From an uncultured Arsenicibacter sp. (GTDB taxonomy: Bacteria; Bacteroidota; Bacteroidia; Cytophagales; Spirosomataceae), in the NCBI RefSeq assembly GCF_945952095.1, contig NZ_CAMFHL010000004.1, positions 1 through 64,000 on the forward strand: 64,000 nucleotides of DNA, written 5' to 3'. Position 1 is the stretch's first letter. Every line of letters begins with the position of its first letter. Positions 25,342-33,562 of the stretch are shown in pieces. The notes under the pieces are model-generated. The model did not search any database. It was not told where the DNA came from and saw only the letters and a program-made list of their open reading frames with translations. Position numbers and translations under genes: made by a program.

Positions 25342-27048
25342 ATGAAAATCAGCTATAAAATTGCGCTGACAATAGCGCTGGCTACCGGTCCGGGCGTGTT
25401 GCGTCCGGCTCTGGCGCAAAAACTGCCATCCGGTCCGCAGGTGATGACGTTTCACTCATCGGTCGATGACACCGAACAGCCGTATGGCCTGTATCTGCCC
25501 AAAAACTATAACCCCAAAAAGAAGTACCAGCTGGTAATGATGCTCCACGGGGCGGGGTCTAATCACCGCCTTGAACTAAAGCGGGTATTCGGCAAAAGCA
25601 ACGTTGGTGACGAAACGGATGTAGAAGCATCCCGCTATTTTCAGGAGTGGGCCGATGTGGATTACATTGTGGCTTCGCCGTTTGCGCGGGGTACGATGGG
25701 CTATCAGGGCGTGGCCGAAACCGATGTCTATCAGGTGCTGGCCGATGTGAAAAAGCGGTTTTCGGTGGATGAAGACCGGACCTATCTGACCGGTCTGTCA
25801 ATGGGCGGGGGCGGTACGCTCTGGATTGGCCTGACGCGTCCTGATATCTGGGCGGCCATTGCGCCCGTATGTCCCGCACCGCCGCAGGGTACCGATGCGC
25901 TCGCCGGAAATGCGCTGAATGTGCCGGCTCACTTTTTTCACGGGGATGCCGACCCGGCTGTGCCGGTTGCCGTTTCGCGTGGCTGGGTGAAAAGCCTGAA
26001 AGACCTGGGCAGTCAGGTGGAGTATGTGGAATATCCGGGCGTGAAACATAACAGCTGGGAAAATGCCTACAAGGACGGATTTATCTTTAGCTGGTTTAAG
26101 CAGTTTAAGCGGAACCGGTTTCCGGACCGGGTACGGTTTACTACGTCGCGCTACAACTACAATCAGGCGTATTGGGTAAGGCTGGATGAGCTGGACCCCG
26201 GCACGATGGCAACTGTAGACGCGAAGTTTACGGGCAAAAACCGGCTGGATATCAGCACTACCGGCCTGACGGCGCTGACGCTGAAGCTGGCGGGGCATCC
26301 GACGTTCAAAGCCGGAAAACCGCTGGATATTGCCATTGACGGCAAGAGCTTTTCGGCGCAGACCGCCGATTCGGTTTCGTTGGTACAGCGCAACGGCAAC
26401 TGGCAGCTTGACGCCTATCAGCCGGCCATCACGGCTAAAAAACGCGGTGCCGAGGGGCCGATCAGTGAGGCCTTTGCGACCCGCCATGTGTATGTCTACG
26501 GTACCGGTGGCAATCCCTCGCCGGCAGAATTGAAGGCACGCGCCGAGGTCGCCGCACAAGCCGCCAACTGGCCGGTTGACCGGGGACCGTTTCTGGGCCG
26601 GATCATGGTTTTTCCGCGTGTTCTGGCCGATAAGGATGTCCGGCCAAGCGATCTGGCCGATGCCAACCTGGTTTTGTTTGGTACCAAAGAAACAAACAGC
26701 CTGATTGATAAATACAGCGGGCTGCTGCCGATGCAGCTGACCAATACCGGTGCTGACTATGGCTTGTTTTACGTCTTTCCGGCCGCCGGGCATTATGTTG
26801 TTGTCAGCTCCGGGCTACCGTGGTGGACGGACCCGTCATCGGCCCAGGGGCTTTCGTGGCTGCTGCCGAAGCCGTTGGCAAGTCCGCTGGTCGGGAAGGA
26901 TTTCGTACTCTTCAAGGGGTCGGCCAAAAACATCATTGCCGACGGAAATTTTGATCAGAACTGGCAGCTGAAAGAGGCCGATGCGCAAAAGCTGAAGGGC
27001 TCAGAAGCGGTTCTGGTTCCGGGCGGGGCAATCAGTGCGAAGAAATAA
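25342..27048 (+). CDS. Secreted alpha/beta hydrolase (esterase/PHB-depolymerase-like) with C-terminal extension
   Basis: This 568-residue exported protein (signal ending RPALAQK) has a serine esterase domain at about 30-260: oxyanion-hole region LVMMLHGAGSNH, nucleophile elbow GLSMGG, acid in HFFHGDADPAVPV, and His in GVKHNSWENAY. The rest (about 270-568) contains a beta-rich segment and a second region that includes SDLADANLVLFGTKETNS and MVFPRVLADKDV. This C-terminal layout is seen in multidomain prolyl-oligopeptidase-like esterases of Bacteroidota. The substrate is unknown. It is likely co-transcribed with the upstream serine hydrolase. Confidence 0.87.
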   Translation: MKISYKIALTIALATGPGVLRPALAQKLPSGPQVMTFHSSVDDTEQPYGLYLPKNYNPKKKYQLVMMLHGAGSNHRLELKRVFGKSNVGDETDVEASRYFQEWADVDYIVASPFARGTMGYQGVAETDVYQVLADVKKRFSVDEDRTYLTGLSMGGGGTLWIGLTRPDIWAAIAPVCPAPPQGTDALAGNALNVPAHFFHGDADPAVPVAVSRGWVKSLKDLGSQVEYVEYPGVKHNSWENAYKDGFIFSWFKQFKRNRFPDRVRFTTSRYNYNQAYWVRLDELDPGTMATVDAKFTGKNRLDISTTGLTALTLKLAGHPTFKAGKPLDIAIDGKSFSAQTADSVSLVQRNGNWQLDAYQPAITAKKRGAEGPISEAFATRHVYVYGTGGNPSPAELKARAEVAAQAANWPVDRGPFLGRIMVFPRVLADKDVRPSDLADANLVLFGTKETNSLIDKYSGLLPMQLTNTGADYGLFYVFPAAGHYVVVSSGLPWWTDPSSAQGLSWLLPKPLASPLVGKDFVLFKGSAKNIIADGNFDQNWQLKEADAQKLKGSEAVLVPGGAISAKK

Positions 27049-27051
27049 CCT

Positions 27052-27090
27052 TGTGGTGGTGGCGTCTTCTGACGGGGCGTCACCACCACA
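27052..27090. terminator. Hairpin between convergent genes
   Basis: Arms TGTGGTGGTGGCG (27052-27064) and CGTCACCACCACA (27078-27090) pair with one G-T wobble. It lies between the hydrolase stop (+) and the LysR stop (-) and can terminate both. It resembles the hairpins at 5761 and 54333. Confidence 0.68.
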
Positions 27091-27093
27091 GGA

Positions 27094-28017
27094 TCAGTAT
27101 TTTTCAAACCAGTCAAACTTGTTCTGGATGATATTTTGCTTTTCCTGCCTCAGGTAATTGAGGTAGGCGCCGGCTACCGGTGACATCTTTTTGTCTTTGA
27201 GCCAGATCAGGTACCAGTTTGATTTAATCGGAAACCCCTTTACCGGAATGATTTGTAACTGACCGATTTGCAGTTCATTTTTTATCCCGATCAAGGGCAT
27301 AATGGAATACCCCAGACCGGCAATAACGGCCTGCTTAACCGCTTCGTTGCTGGTGAGCTCCATTTTCTTCTGCACCGGGAGGCTATTGCTTTTGATAAAC
27401 CGCTCCATGACATGCCGCGTGCCCGAACCCTGTTCCCGGTAAATAAGCGGAATGCGTTCGAAAATATCCCTGTCATATTCCGTGCTGTCGAACGCTACAT
27501 CCTTGTTCCCGATCACAAAAAGCTTGTTCTGCATCAGCTCAACATGGTCTGTGCTTAACGTTTCCGGCAGTACGCTGACCAGCGAAAAGTCAACCTCGTT
27601 TTTTTCGAGGCTCTGTACCACCTGCGCCTTGTTGGTCACATCCATCAGCAGTTCTACGCCCTGGTGCTGTTTTATAAAATCAGCGATGAAATAGGGCGCA
27701 ATATATTTGCCGGTCGATACAACAGACAGCTTTAGTTTGCCGGTAATCTGCCCTTTGTGGGCGTGCATTTTAAAACTGATGGCATGCACCTCCGTCAGAA
27801 TTTTCTCCGCCGCTCCGGCTATTTCCTTTCCGAAATCAGTGACGTAAATCCGCTTGTTAATCACTTCGATTAACGGGATATCGAACTGATCCTGAAAGTT
27901 TTTAAGCTGAATGGAGACCGCAGGCTGCGTAAGGTGCAATTCATCAGCGGCCTTTGTAATGCTCAAGGTCTGCACCACTTTTGAAAAAACACGGAGCTGA
28001 TTAAGCGTATAGTTCAT
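27094..28017 (-). CDS. LysR-family transcriptional regulator
   Basis: The 307-residue protein has the LysR wHTH (MNYTLNQLRVFSKVVQTLSI, KAADELHLTQPAVSIQLKNF) and an effector-binding domain (about 90-295). It diverges from the isocitrate dehydrogenase operon with an 80-bp gap to that gene's chosen start, so it may control that operon as well as itself. The effector is not predictable. Confidence 0.95.
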   Translation of the reverse strand: MNYTLNQLRVFSKVVQTLSITKAADELHLTQPAVSIQLKNFQDQFDIPLIEVINKRIYVTDFGKEIAGAAEKILTEVHAISFKMHAHKGQITGKLKLSVVSTGKYIAPYFIADFIKQHQGVELLMDVTNKAQVVQSLEKNEVDFSLVSVLPETLSTDHVELMQNKLFVIGNKDVAFDSTEYDRDIFERIPLIYREQGSGTRHVMERFIKSNSLPVQKKMELTSNEAVKQAVIAGLGYSIMPLIGIKNELQIGQLQIIPVKGFPIKSNWYLIWLKDKKMSPVAGAYLNYLRQEKQNIIQNKFDWFEKY

Positions 28018-28041
28018 AAAAAGTATTTATGATGAGCATTG

Positions 28042-28049
28042 CAAAGTTA
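28042..28049 (-). promoter_or_regulatory. Putative Bacteroidota-type -7 box of the LysR gene
   Basis: Read on the minus strand this is TAACTTTG, an exact match to the Bacteroidota -7 consensus TAnnTTTG, 25 bp before the LysR ATG. No good -33 TTG is found at the usual spacing, so the call is tentative. Confidence 0.4.
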
Positions 28050-28097
28050 TATTTTTACTTATAATCTACCTTGCTGAGTTTTGCACCGTCAATCAAC

Positions 28098-29543
28098 ATG
28101 AAGAAAATGCAACGCATAACGGTAGCAAAAGGTGACGGTATCGGCCCTGAGATTATGGATGCCACGCTCTCAATCATTAAAGCAGCAGGTGCCCGGATTG
28201 AGATCGATGAAATTGAAATAGGCGAAAAGGTGTACTTAGCCGGCAACACGTCGGGCATCGCCAGGGAATCGTGGGACGTTATCCGCCGGAATAAAGTGTT
28301 CCTGAAAGCACCGATTACAACCCCGCAGGGCGGCGGCTACAAAAGCCTGAACGTAACGACCCGTAAGTTCTTGGGGCTGTACGCCAACATCCGTCCGTGT
28401 ATCAGCCTGCATCCGTTCGTCAAAACCAAACACCCGCAGATGGACATTGTGATTGTGCGGGAAAATGAAGAAGATCTGTACGCCGGCATTGAGCACCAGC
28501 AAACGGATGAAGTCGTACAGTGTCTTAAGCTCATCAGCCGTCCGGGCTGCGAGAAAATTGTCCGGTACGCATTTGAATATGCCCGTCAGTATGGCCGGAA
28601 AAAAGTAACCTGCTTTACGAAGGATAACATCATGAAGCAGACCGACGGCTTGTTTCATCAGGTGTTTGACGAAATCGCGGTGGAGTACCCTGATATTGAG
28701 CATGAACACTGGATTATCGACATCGGGGCGGCAAAAATGGCCGATACGCCCGAAGCCTTTGACGTGATTGTCATGCCCAACCTCTACGGCGATGTCCTGA
28801 GCGATGTGGCGGCCCAGATTGCGGGGTCGGTGGGGCTGGCCGGGTCGGCTAACATCGGGGAGACCTGTGCCATGTTTGAGGCTATCCACGGATCGGCGCC
28901 CCGCCGTGCCGGTCAGAATATGGCCAATCCATCCGGTTTGCTGCAGGGAGCTATTCAGATGCTTACACACATCGGCCAGGCCGACGTTGCAGAGAAGGTG
29001 CAGAATGCGTGGCTGAAGACCATTGAAGACGGCATTCATACCTATGATATTTACAAGGAAGGAATCAGCACGCAAAAGGTCGGCACGAAAGAGTTTGCCG
29101 AAGCCGTGATTACGAATCTGGGGCAGCAACCGGCGCAGCTGAAGGCGGTTCACTACGCCAATGGCACAACCCTGACCCTGCCGGCGTACGAACGGAAACC
29201 GGCTAAGCATAAGGAGTTACAGGGCGTTGACCTGTTTGTGCACTGGAACGGTAAAGACGTAAATGAGCTGGCATTGCTCGTTGAAAACCTGAATACGGCT
29301 GACATTCAGTTGAACATGATTACGAACCGCGGAATAAAAGTGTATCCGGATGGTTTCCCCGAAACGTTCTGCACTGACCACTGGCGCTGCCGCTTTAAAC
29401 CTCTGGCTGGCAAACAGCTAACGAAACAGCATATCATCGGGCTGTTGCAGGCAGCCGAAGCCGTAAACATAGATGTAATCAAAACCGAAAACCTGTATGC
29501 CTTCGATGGCAAACCGGCTTTTTCACTTGGTCAAGGGCAATAA
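28098..29543 (+). CDS. icd: NADP-dependent isocitrate dehydrogenase (long type)
   Basis: The ATG at 28098 (MKKMQRITVAKGDGIGPEI) is preferred; the frame opens at 28071. The 481-residue product has the IDH/IMDH core (about 1-335): GDGIGPEIMDAT, substrate region SLNVTTRKFLGLYANIRPC, VIVRENEEDLYAGIEHQ, metal-binding MPNLYGDVLSDVAAQIAGS, nucleotide site FEAIHGSAPRRAGQNMANPS. A C-terminal extension of about 145 residues typical of the Thermus/Rickettsia-type enzymes follows (about 480-495 residues overall). It catalyses isocitrate to 2-oxoglutarate in the TCA cycle. Two small genes follow closely on the same strand. Confidence 0.95.
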   Translation: MKKMQRITVAKGDGIGPEIMDATLSIIKAAGARIEIDEIEIGEKVYLAGNTSGIARESWDVIRRNKVFLKAPITTPQGGGYKSLNVTTRKFLGLYANIRPCISLHPFVKTKHPQMDIVIVRENEEDLYAGIEHQQTDEVVQCLKLISRPGCEKIVRYAFEYARQYGRKKVTCFTKDNIMKQTDGLFHQVFDEIAVEYPDIEHEHWIIDIGAAKMADTPEAFDVIVMPNLYGDVLSDVAAQIAGSVGLAGSANIGETCAMFEAIHGSAPRRAGQNMANPSGLLQGAIQMLTHIGQADVAEKVQNAWLKTIEDGIHTYDIYKEGISTQKVGTKEFAEAVITNLGQQPAQLKAVHYANGTTLTLPAYERKPAKHKELQGVDLFVHWNGKDVNELALLVENLNTADIQLNMITNRGIKVYPDGFPETFCTDHWRCRFKPLAGKQLTKQHIIGLLQAAEAVNIDVIKTENLYAFDGKPAFSLGQGQ

Positions 29544-29555
29544 CCACTGAAAACG

Positions 29556-29798
29556 ATGAACATAGAACTGATCAAAGGCGATTTTACACCCTCAGAAGCG
29601 CTTGATATTCTGACCCGGCTGGTAGCGGTTAAAATAAAATTTCACGAGCGTAAAATTGAGAAGAGTGACAGCGAAGAAGACATCAAAATGCGGGAACGGC
29701 GTATCCGGCAATTGCAGCAGTCAATGCATGATGCGCGGCAGGCAATTCTATCGGCCAAAACAAACTGCCGGCTGGCCTCCGATGTAGTAATCCGCTGA
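29556..29798 (+). CDS. Small helical protein of unknown function
   Basis: The 80-residue product is charged and predicted helical (IKFHERKIEKSDSEEDIKMR, RRIRQLQQSMHDARQAI). It starts 12 bp after the isocitrate dehydrogenase stop, so it is probably on the same transcript. No family is recognised. A role as a small partner or regulator of the enzyme is possible but unsupported. Confidence 0.75.
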   Translation: MNIELIKGDFTPSEALDILTRLVAVKIKFHERKIEKSDSEEDIKMRERRIRQLQQSMHDARQAILSAKTNCRLASDVVIR

Positions 29799-29800
29799 TA

Positions 29801-29980
29801 ATGAGAAGCCGTATTCTGCCGTTCTGCTATATCTTTCCGGCTTTAGTTTGTCTGCTACTGTCTTTTTGGATAAAAGACCGGTTGGTGTCCAGCCTGTTGA
29901 CGGCCGCTTCACTGATCCTTATCCTGCTGGCTATGAAGTATCTGAGCGATGCAGGGTTTACCGATTCAGAAGGGCTATAA
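29801..29980 (+). CDS. Very small membrane protein (59 aa)
   Basis: An ATG 2 bp after the stop of the 80-residue gene opens a 59-codon frame ending TAA at 29978-29980. The product has two membrane segments (CYIFPALVCLLLSFWI and LLTAASLILILLAM) and an acidic tail (LSDAGFTDSEGL). The tight spacing and sensible topology support a real gene. It is the third gene after icd and ends inside the palindrome that follows. Confidence 0.68.
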   Translation: MRSRILPFCYIFPALVCLLLSFWIKDRLVSSLLTAASLILILLAMKYLSDAGFTDSEGL

Positions 29981-30005
29981 GAGGGTGGATTCCATCCTCT
30001 TATAG
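29975..30005 (+). terminator. Palindrome overlapping the end of the 59-aa gene
   Basis: Arms CTATAAGAGGGTGGA and TCCATCCTCTTATAG pair along 15 bp with one G-T. It covers the last codon and stop of the small membrane-protein gene. There is no clear T run, so it may be a stabilising or termination structure for the icd operon. Confidence 0.6.
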
Positions 30006-30054
30006 CTCTGCACCCGCCTGTGCTTAACAACCTTTCCCCTTCCCGTAAATCATC

Positions 30055-30561
30055 ATGCATGTATTGACTGAAAATGGTCAGGACCGGAGCCACGCGGCTG
30101 GTACCGGTAAACTTACCCATTCACCACACAGCAGCCTGTTTTTAGTTTGTCCGTTTTGTCAGATAGAAAACTTCATTGGTAAACAGACCGGTGCCGTTTA
30201 TTTTCTGACGGCTCCTGCGTCCGTTTTCCATATCTATGATGACGATTTTTTTGCGCCGGTTGACCGCTTCATTGAACGGGAGCATATCACGCATGTGTAT
30301 ATTGTCGCCGATACATCGTGTCTGTTCATAAACAATGTGCTGGCAAACGGCAGGAAATACGACATTGGTTGTGAGTTATTTATCCGGCAACTGGCAGACA
30401 GTCAGGATACGCCCCAAACCCTTACCGAAAAAGTACTGAAGCAGGAAATAGCGTTATTACGGCAGAAAAAAGTCTTTGCCGGACGCATCGCCGCCGGAAA
30501 ACTGATGGTATACGGCTTGCTGACGGATAAGGCAGAGGCAACCGTAGCGGTAATCTATTAA
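30055..30561 (+). CDS. Orphan cytosolic protein, function unknown
   Basis: The 168-residue product has no signal or membrane segment. It contains CPFCQIENF near residue 32, a helix-strand region (VDRFIEREHITHVYIVADTS) and a Lys-rich helix (KVLKQEIALLRQKKVFAG). The alternating strand-helix layout around HVYIVADTSCLF faintly recalls the core of beta-carbonic anhydrases, but the zinc ligands are not arranged as in that family, so I do not assign it. It ends 6 bp before the convergent FAD oxidoreductase gene and starts 74 bp after the small icd-linked genes. Confidence 0.7.
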   Translation: MHVLTENGQDRSHAAGTGKLTHSPHSSLFLVCPFCQIENFIGKQTGAVYFLTAPASVFHIYDDDFFAPVDRFIEREHITHVYIVADTSCLFINNVLANGRKYDIGCELFIRQLADSQDTPQTLTEKVLKQEIALLRQKKVFAGRIAAGKLMVYGLLTDKAEATVAVIY

Positions 30562-30567
30562 TACCTG

Positions 30568-31914
30568 CTAACCCACTAACCGGCTCAGCCAGCTTCGTTT
30601 GGTTTTGGGTACCGGTACGGCCAGTTCCGGAAACATCCCGTTGAAGTGACGGACAATCGCCGGTTCGTGGCGTTGTGTGAATTCAGGATCAAAGTTAGCT
30701 CCGGAAAGGTGCGCTATCGCGTGCTGAACCGGGGTGCCGGTCTCGATCCAGCCTTCCCAAACGCCCTGCCGCTGCCGGATGCCGAAGGTGTGTATACCGG
30801 TTACCGCCCGCCGTTCGTCGCCGGTAAATACGATGCGGAGGGCTTTGTTCTGGTCCGGATGTTGCCAGTAAAAACTTTGCAGGCTGCCGTCGTCGGGTAG
30901 TTGGGCCGGGACGATGCCGTAGGTCTGGTACTCAATATCGAAGAATTTGGCCGAGTTGAAAAATACGCCGGGTCGGTAAGCCGTTCGCTGGCCCAGAATG
31001 GTTTTAGCAACGGTTTCGCCCATGATGCGACCGGTATACCAGATCTGTTCGACCGCTTTCCGGCCTCCGGGCGGGTTCCGGTGCTGCACACAGTCGCCGA
31101 TGGCGTAAACACCCGGTACGTTGGTTTCCAGAAACTCATTCACCAGAATGCCCCTGTCTGTTTCAATGGCCGTATGCGCTGCCAGGCCGAGCTGCGGCCG
31201 TACGCCGATGGTAATGCCCGCAAACTGAGCCGGAATCTCATCGCCCTGCGTTGTCCGGACGGCCGATACCCGCCCTGTTCCGTCGTCAACCAGTCCGGCT
31301 AGTTCGGTCGAAAGGCGCAGGTCTACGTTGTGTTCACGGATATGGCGGGTAATCATGGCCGATTCGGCTTCGGGGAGTGTCTGATTCCAGAAACTGCTTT
31401 CCCGCACCAGAAAGGTCACCTGAATACCCCGCGACAGCAGCATCTCCACCATCTCGATCCCGATCAGACCGCCTCCTGCCACGACCGCCTGCCGGATGCC
31501 TTTCGTATCGGCTTCCATGCGCTCCAGATCCTGAAAACTGTAAAGCCCCTGCACGCCCCTGAGCGGTTGCTCCGGATTGCCAATGGCATTTGACGTTGAA
31601 CCCAGTGCCAGAAAAAGTACATCATACGATACGGCCTGACCAGTTGACAGGGTTAGCTGCCGGGTGTCCGTATCGAGGTGGCTGACATGGGCATGCACCA
31701 GGTCTATCCGGTTTTTGGCCCAGAACCAGTCTTCATAGGGCTTGGTGTGCTGGTACTGCATGTGGCCCATGTAGATGTACATGAGGGCCGTGCGGGAGAA
31801 GAAGTGCTCCGTTTCTGACGAAATAACCGTGATGGAGTCAGCACTGTGTTTGCGGATTTCGCGGGCGGCGGTAATGCCCGAAATACCGTTGCCAATAATG
31901 ACGATTGAGCGCAT
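30568..31914 (-). CDS. FAD-dependent pyridine nucleotide-disulfide-type oxidoreductase
   Basis: The ATG at 31914 (MRSIVIIGNGISG) is chosen; the frame extends to 31965 without family match. The 448-residue protein has two Rossmann motifs, IVIIGNGISGITAAREI (FAD) and VVAGGGLIGIEMVEML (NAD(P)H), and the C-terminal FAD motif region VYAIGDCVQHRN. It resembles NADH:rubredoxin/nitrite-reductase-type flavoproteins and lacks a CxxxxC redox pair near the first motif. It likely transfers electrons from NAD(P)H to a small carrier. It is monocistronic, separated from the DUF1501 gene by a strong hairpin. Confidence 0.9.
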   Translation of the reverse strand: MRSIVIIGNGISGITAAREIRKHSADSITVISSETEHFFSRTALMYIYMGHMQYQHTKPYEDWFWAKNRIDLVHAHVSHLDTDTRQLTLSTGQAVSYDVLFLALGSTSNAIGNPEQPLRGVQGLYSFQDLERMEADTKGIRQAVVAGGGLIGIEMVEMLLSRGIQVTFLVRESSFWNQTLPEAESAMITRHIREHNVDLRLSTELAGLVDDGTGRVSAVRTTQGDEIPAQFAGITIGVRPQLGLAAHTAIETDRGILVNEFLETNVPGVYAIGDCVQHRNPPGGRKAVEQIWYTGRIMGETVAKTILGQRTAYRPGVFFNSAKFFDIEYQTYGIVPAQLPDDGSLQSFYWQHPDQNKALRIVFTGDERRAVTGIHTFGIRQRQGVWEGWIETGTPVQHAIAHLSGANFDPEFTQRHEPAIVRHFNGMFPELAVPVPKTKRSWLSRLVG

Positions 31915-31940
31915 AGCAAAGCCGGATAGGATGTAAATAT

Positions 31941-31986
31941 AGACGAAAAGCGCCGTCCGGATCAATCCGGACGGCGCTTTTCGTCT
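31941..31986 (-). terminator. Perfect 22-bp-arm terminator hairpin
   Basis: AGACGAAAAGCGCCGTCCGG at the outer left pairs perfectly (arms 31941-31962 and 31965-31986, loop of 2 nt), located 13 bp after the DUF1501 stop. It should end the DUF1800-DUF1501 transcript before the oxidoreductase gene. Confidence 0.88.
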
Positions 31987-31999
31987 CAGTGGTCTGTCG

Positions 32000-33562
32000 T
32001 TAGCGCGTTACCAGCAGGCGTTTGCTGATCCGCTGCTGATCCGTTTCAACCTGGATGATATAGGTCCCCATCGGCAGGTCGCGGACGGTCAGCTGAAACT
32101 GATCGGCAGCCAGGCGGCGGGTCGGTACGCGCTGCCATTGCCCGGCCGAGTTCAGGACATCGACGGTATGGACATTGCCGCGTAACACGTCGGATTGCAG
32201 GAACACCTCGCTCGAGGCCGGATTCGGATAGAGCCGGAACTCCGCGACGGGGTCTTCGGTGCCGAGGTAAAGCTGCTGGAAAATCGGCAGCAGCTGAAAG
32301 CTTTGTTGCAACACACTCGTCACCGTTGAGGTCGTTTCACCCAGCCAGTCGGTCAGCAGCGTGGCGTAAATCTGCCGGAAGTCATACTGCATTTTCAGGT
32401 TGCCGTTATCGAGGTCAGACAGGTTCGGGGTTTTGCCGATAAACTGTGTTTTAACGCCTTTGCCGAAGACAAACACCGGTGCAGCCGTACCGTGGTCGGT
32501 ACCGACACTACCGTTCGACGCCACCCGCCGGCCAAATTCCGAGAACGTCATACCGGCAACGCGGTCTTCGGTGCCCTGTGCTTTCAGGTCGTCCATGAAA
32601 GCTTTGATCCCGTCAGAAACCTGTTTGAGCAGGTTGGCGTGAGTGCCGGTAGTGGTATCGGTGGCCGTTGTCTGGCTGGCATGGGTATCAAACCCGCCCA
32701 GAGAGACATAATAGACTTTGGTACGTGAACCGCCGTGAATGAGGCGGGCCACAATTTTCAGCTGGTCGGCCAGGCTGTTGCTGGTCGGGTAAGTGACGAG
32801 GTTCTTGCCTTTTGTGGCAGCGGTTTTCAGCTGGGCGGCGTACTGAACCGACGATACCTGCTGTTGGCGGATAAACGTCAGGTTCCGGCCGGCGGGGGTA
32901 TTGGTGCTTGTGCCCGGATCCTGCACCGCTTTGTCTCCGACCAGTGTGGCGAATGTGTCAGGGTTCTGAATCGCAATGGCCATCGACTGAGCAGGGCCCA
33001 GCAAGGCTGTCGACGCAATGGCGCTGATCTGCACCGCCAGCGGGTCGGGCATTGTGGTGTTCGGGTATTTATCGGGGTAACCCGGATATTCGGTATTCAG
33101 GTAGCGGCCCAGCCAGCCGGTTGTCAGCGTCTGGCTGGCGTTGGCACCGGTAAACCAGATATCACTTGCCCGGAAATGCGAAAAGTTCGGAGACGGGTAG
33201 GACACCCCCTGTACAATTGCCAGTTTACCGTCGTTGGCCAGTGTCTGGAGGCCGGTCATAGCCGGATGCAGGCCTGTGGTGAGCGTATTGTACAGCTTCA
33301 GGGCTTTGGCTTCCGGAATGGCAATGTTCGACCGGAGCGAGGTATACTTACTCATCTGATCGAGTGGCAGTACCATGTTGATACCGTCGTTGCCGCCATT
33401 GAGCTGGATCATCACCAGTACCCGGTCGTTTACGTCGGCCAGTTTGGCCAGCGCCTGTACAAAGGCCGATTCCTGCCCGAAAGCGCGTGCGCCGTAGCCA
33501 TCAAAAAACACCGGAAGCATCATCCCGGCAGCTGCCTGTTTGAGAAAATGACGACGTTTCAT
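32000..33562 (-). CDS. DUF1501 family protein with Tat signal and type IX sorting domain
   Basis: The 520-residue protein begins with a twin-arginine signal (MKRRHFLKQAAAGMMLPV). It has the DUF1501 core (VLVMIQLNGGNDGINMVLPL, YYVSLGGFDTHASQ, SEFGRRVASNGSVGTDHGTA) and ends with a type IX secretion C-terminal domain (EFRLYPNPASSEVFLQ, TYIIQVETDQQRISK). DUF1501 is related to sulfatase/alkaline-phosphatase-fold proteins. It overlaps DUF1800 by 4 bp (ATGA), an almost universal pairing in Bacteroidota, Planctomycetes and Proteobacteria. The exact role is unknown. Confidence 0.93.
   Translation of the reverse strand: MKRRHFLKQAAAGMMLPVFFDGYGARAFGQESAFVQALAKLADVNDRVLVMIQLNGGNDGINMVLPLDQMSKYTSLRSNIAIPEAKALKLYNTLTTGLHPAMTGLQTLANDGKLAIVQGVSYPSPNFSHFRASDIWFTGANASQTLTTGWLGRYLNTEYPGYPDKYPNTTMPDPLAVQISAIASTALLGPAQSMAIAIQNPDTFATLVGDKAVQDPGTSTNTPAGRNLTFIRQQQVSSVQYAAQLKTAATKGKNLVTYPTSNSLADQLKIVARLIHGGSRTKVYYVSLGGFDTHASQTTATDTTTGTHANLLKQVSDGIKAFMDDLKAQGTEDRVAGMTFSEFGRRVASNGSVGTDHGTAAPVFVFGKGVKTQFIGKTPNLSDLDNGNLKMQYDFRQIYATLLTDWLGETTSTVTSVLQQSFQLLPIFQQLYLGTEDPVAEFRLYPNPASSEVFLQSDVLRGNVHTVDVLNSAGQWQRVPTRRLAADQFQLTVRDLPMGTYIIQVETDQQRISKRLLVTR

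Noticed and set aside
25798..26793. 331-codon minus-strand frame within the esterase gene
   Set aside because: It has no recognisable motif and is fully covered by the plus-strand gene.
28236..29210. 324-codon minus-strand frame within isocitrate dehydrogenase
   Set aside because: It is a shadow of a highly conserved metabolic gene.
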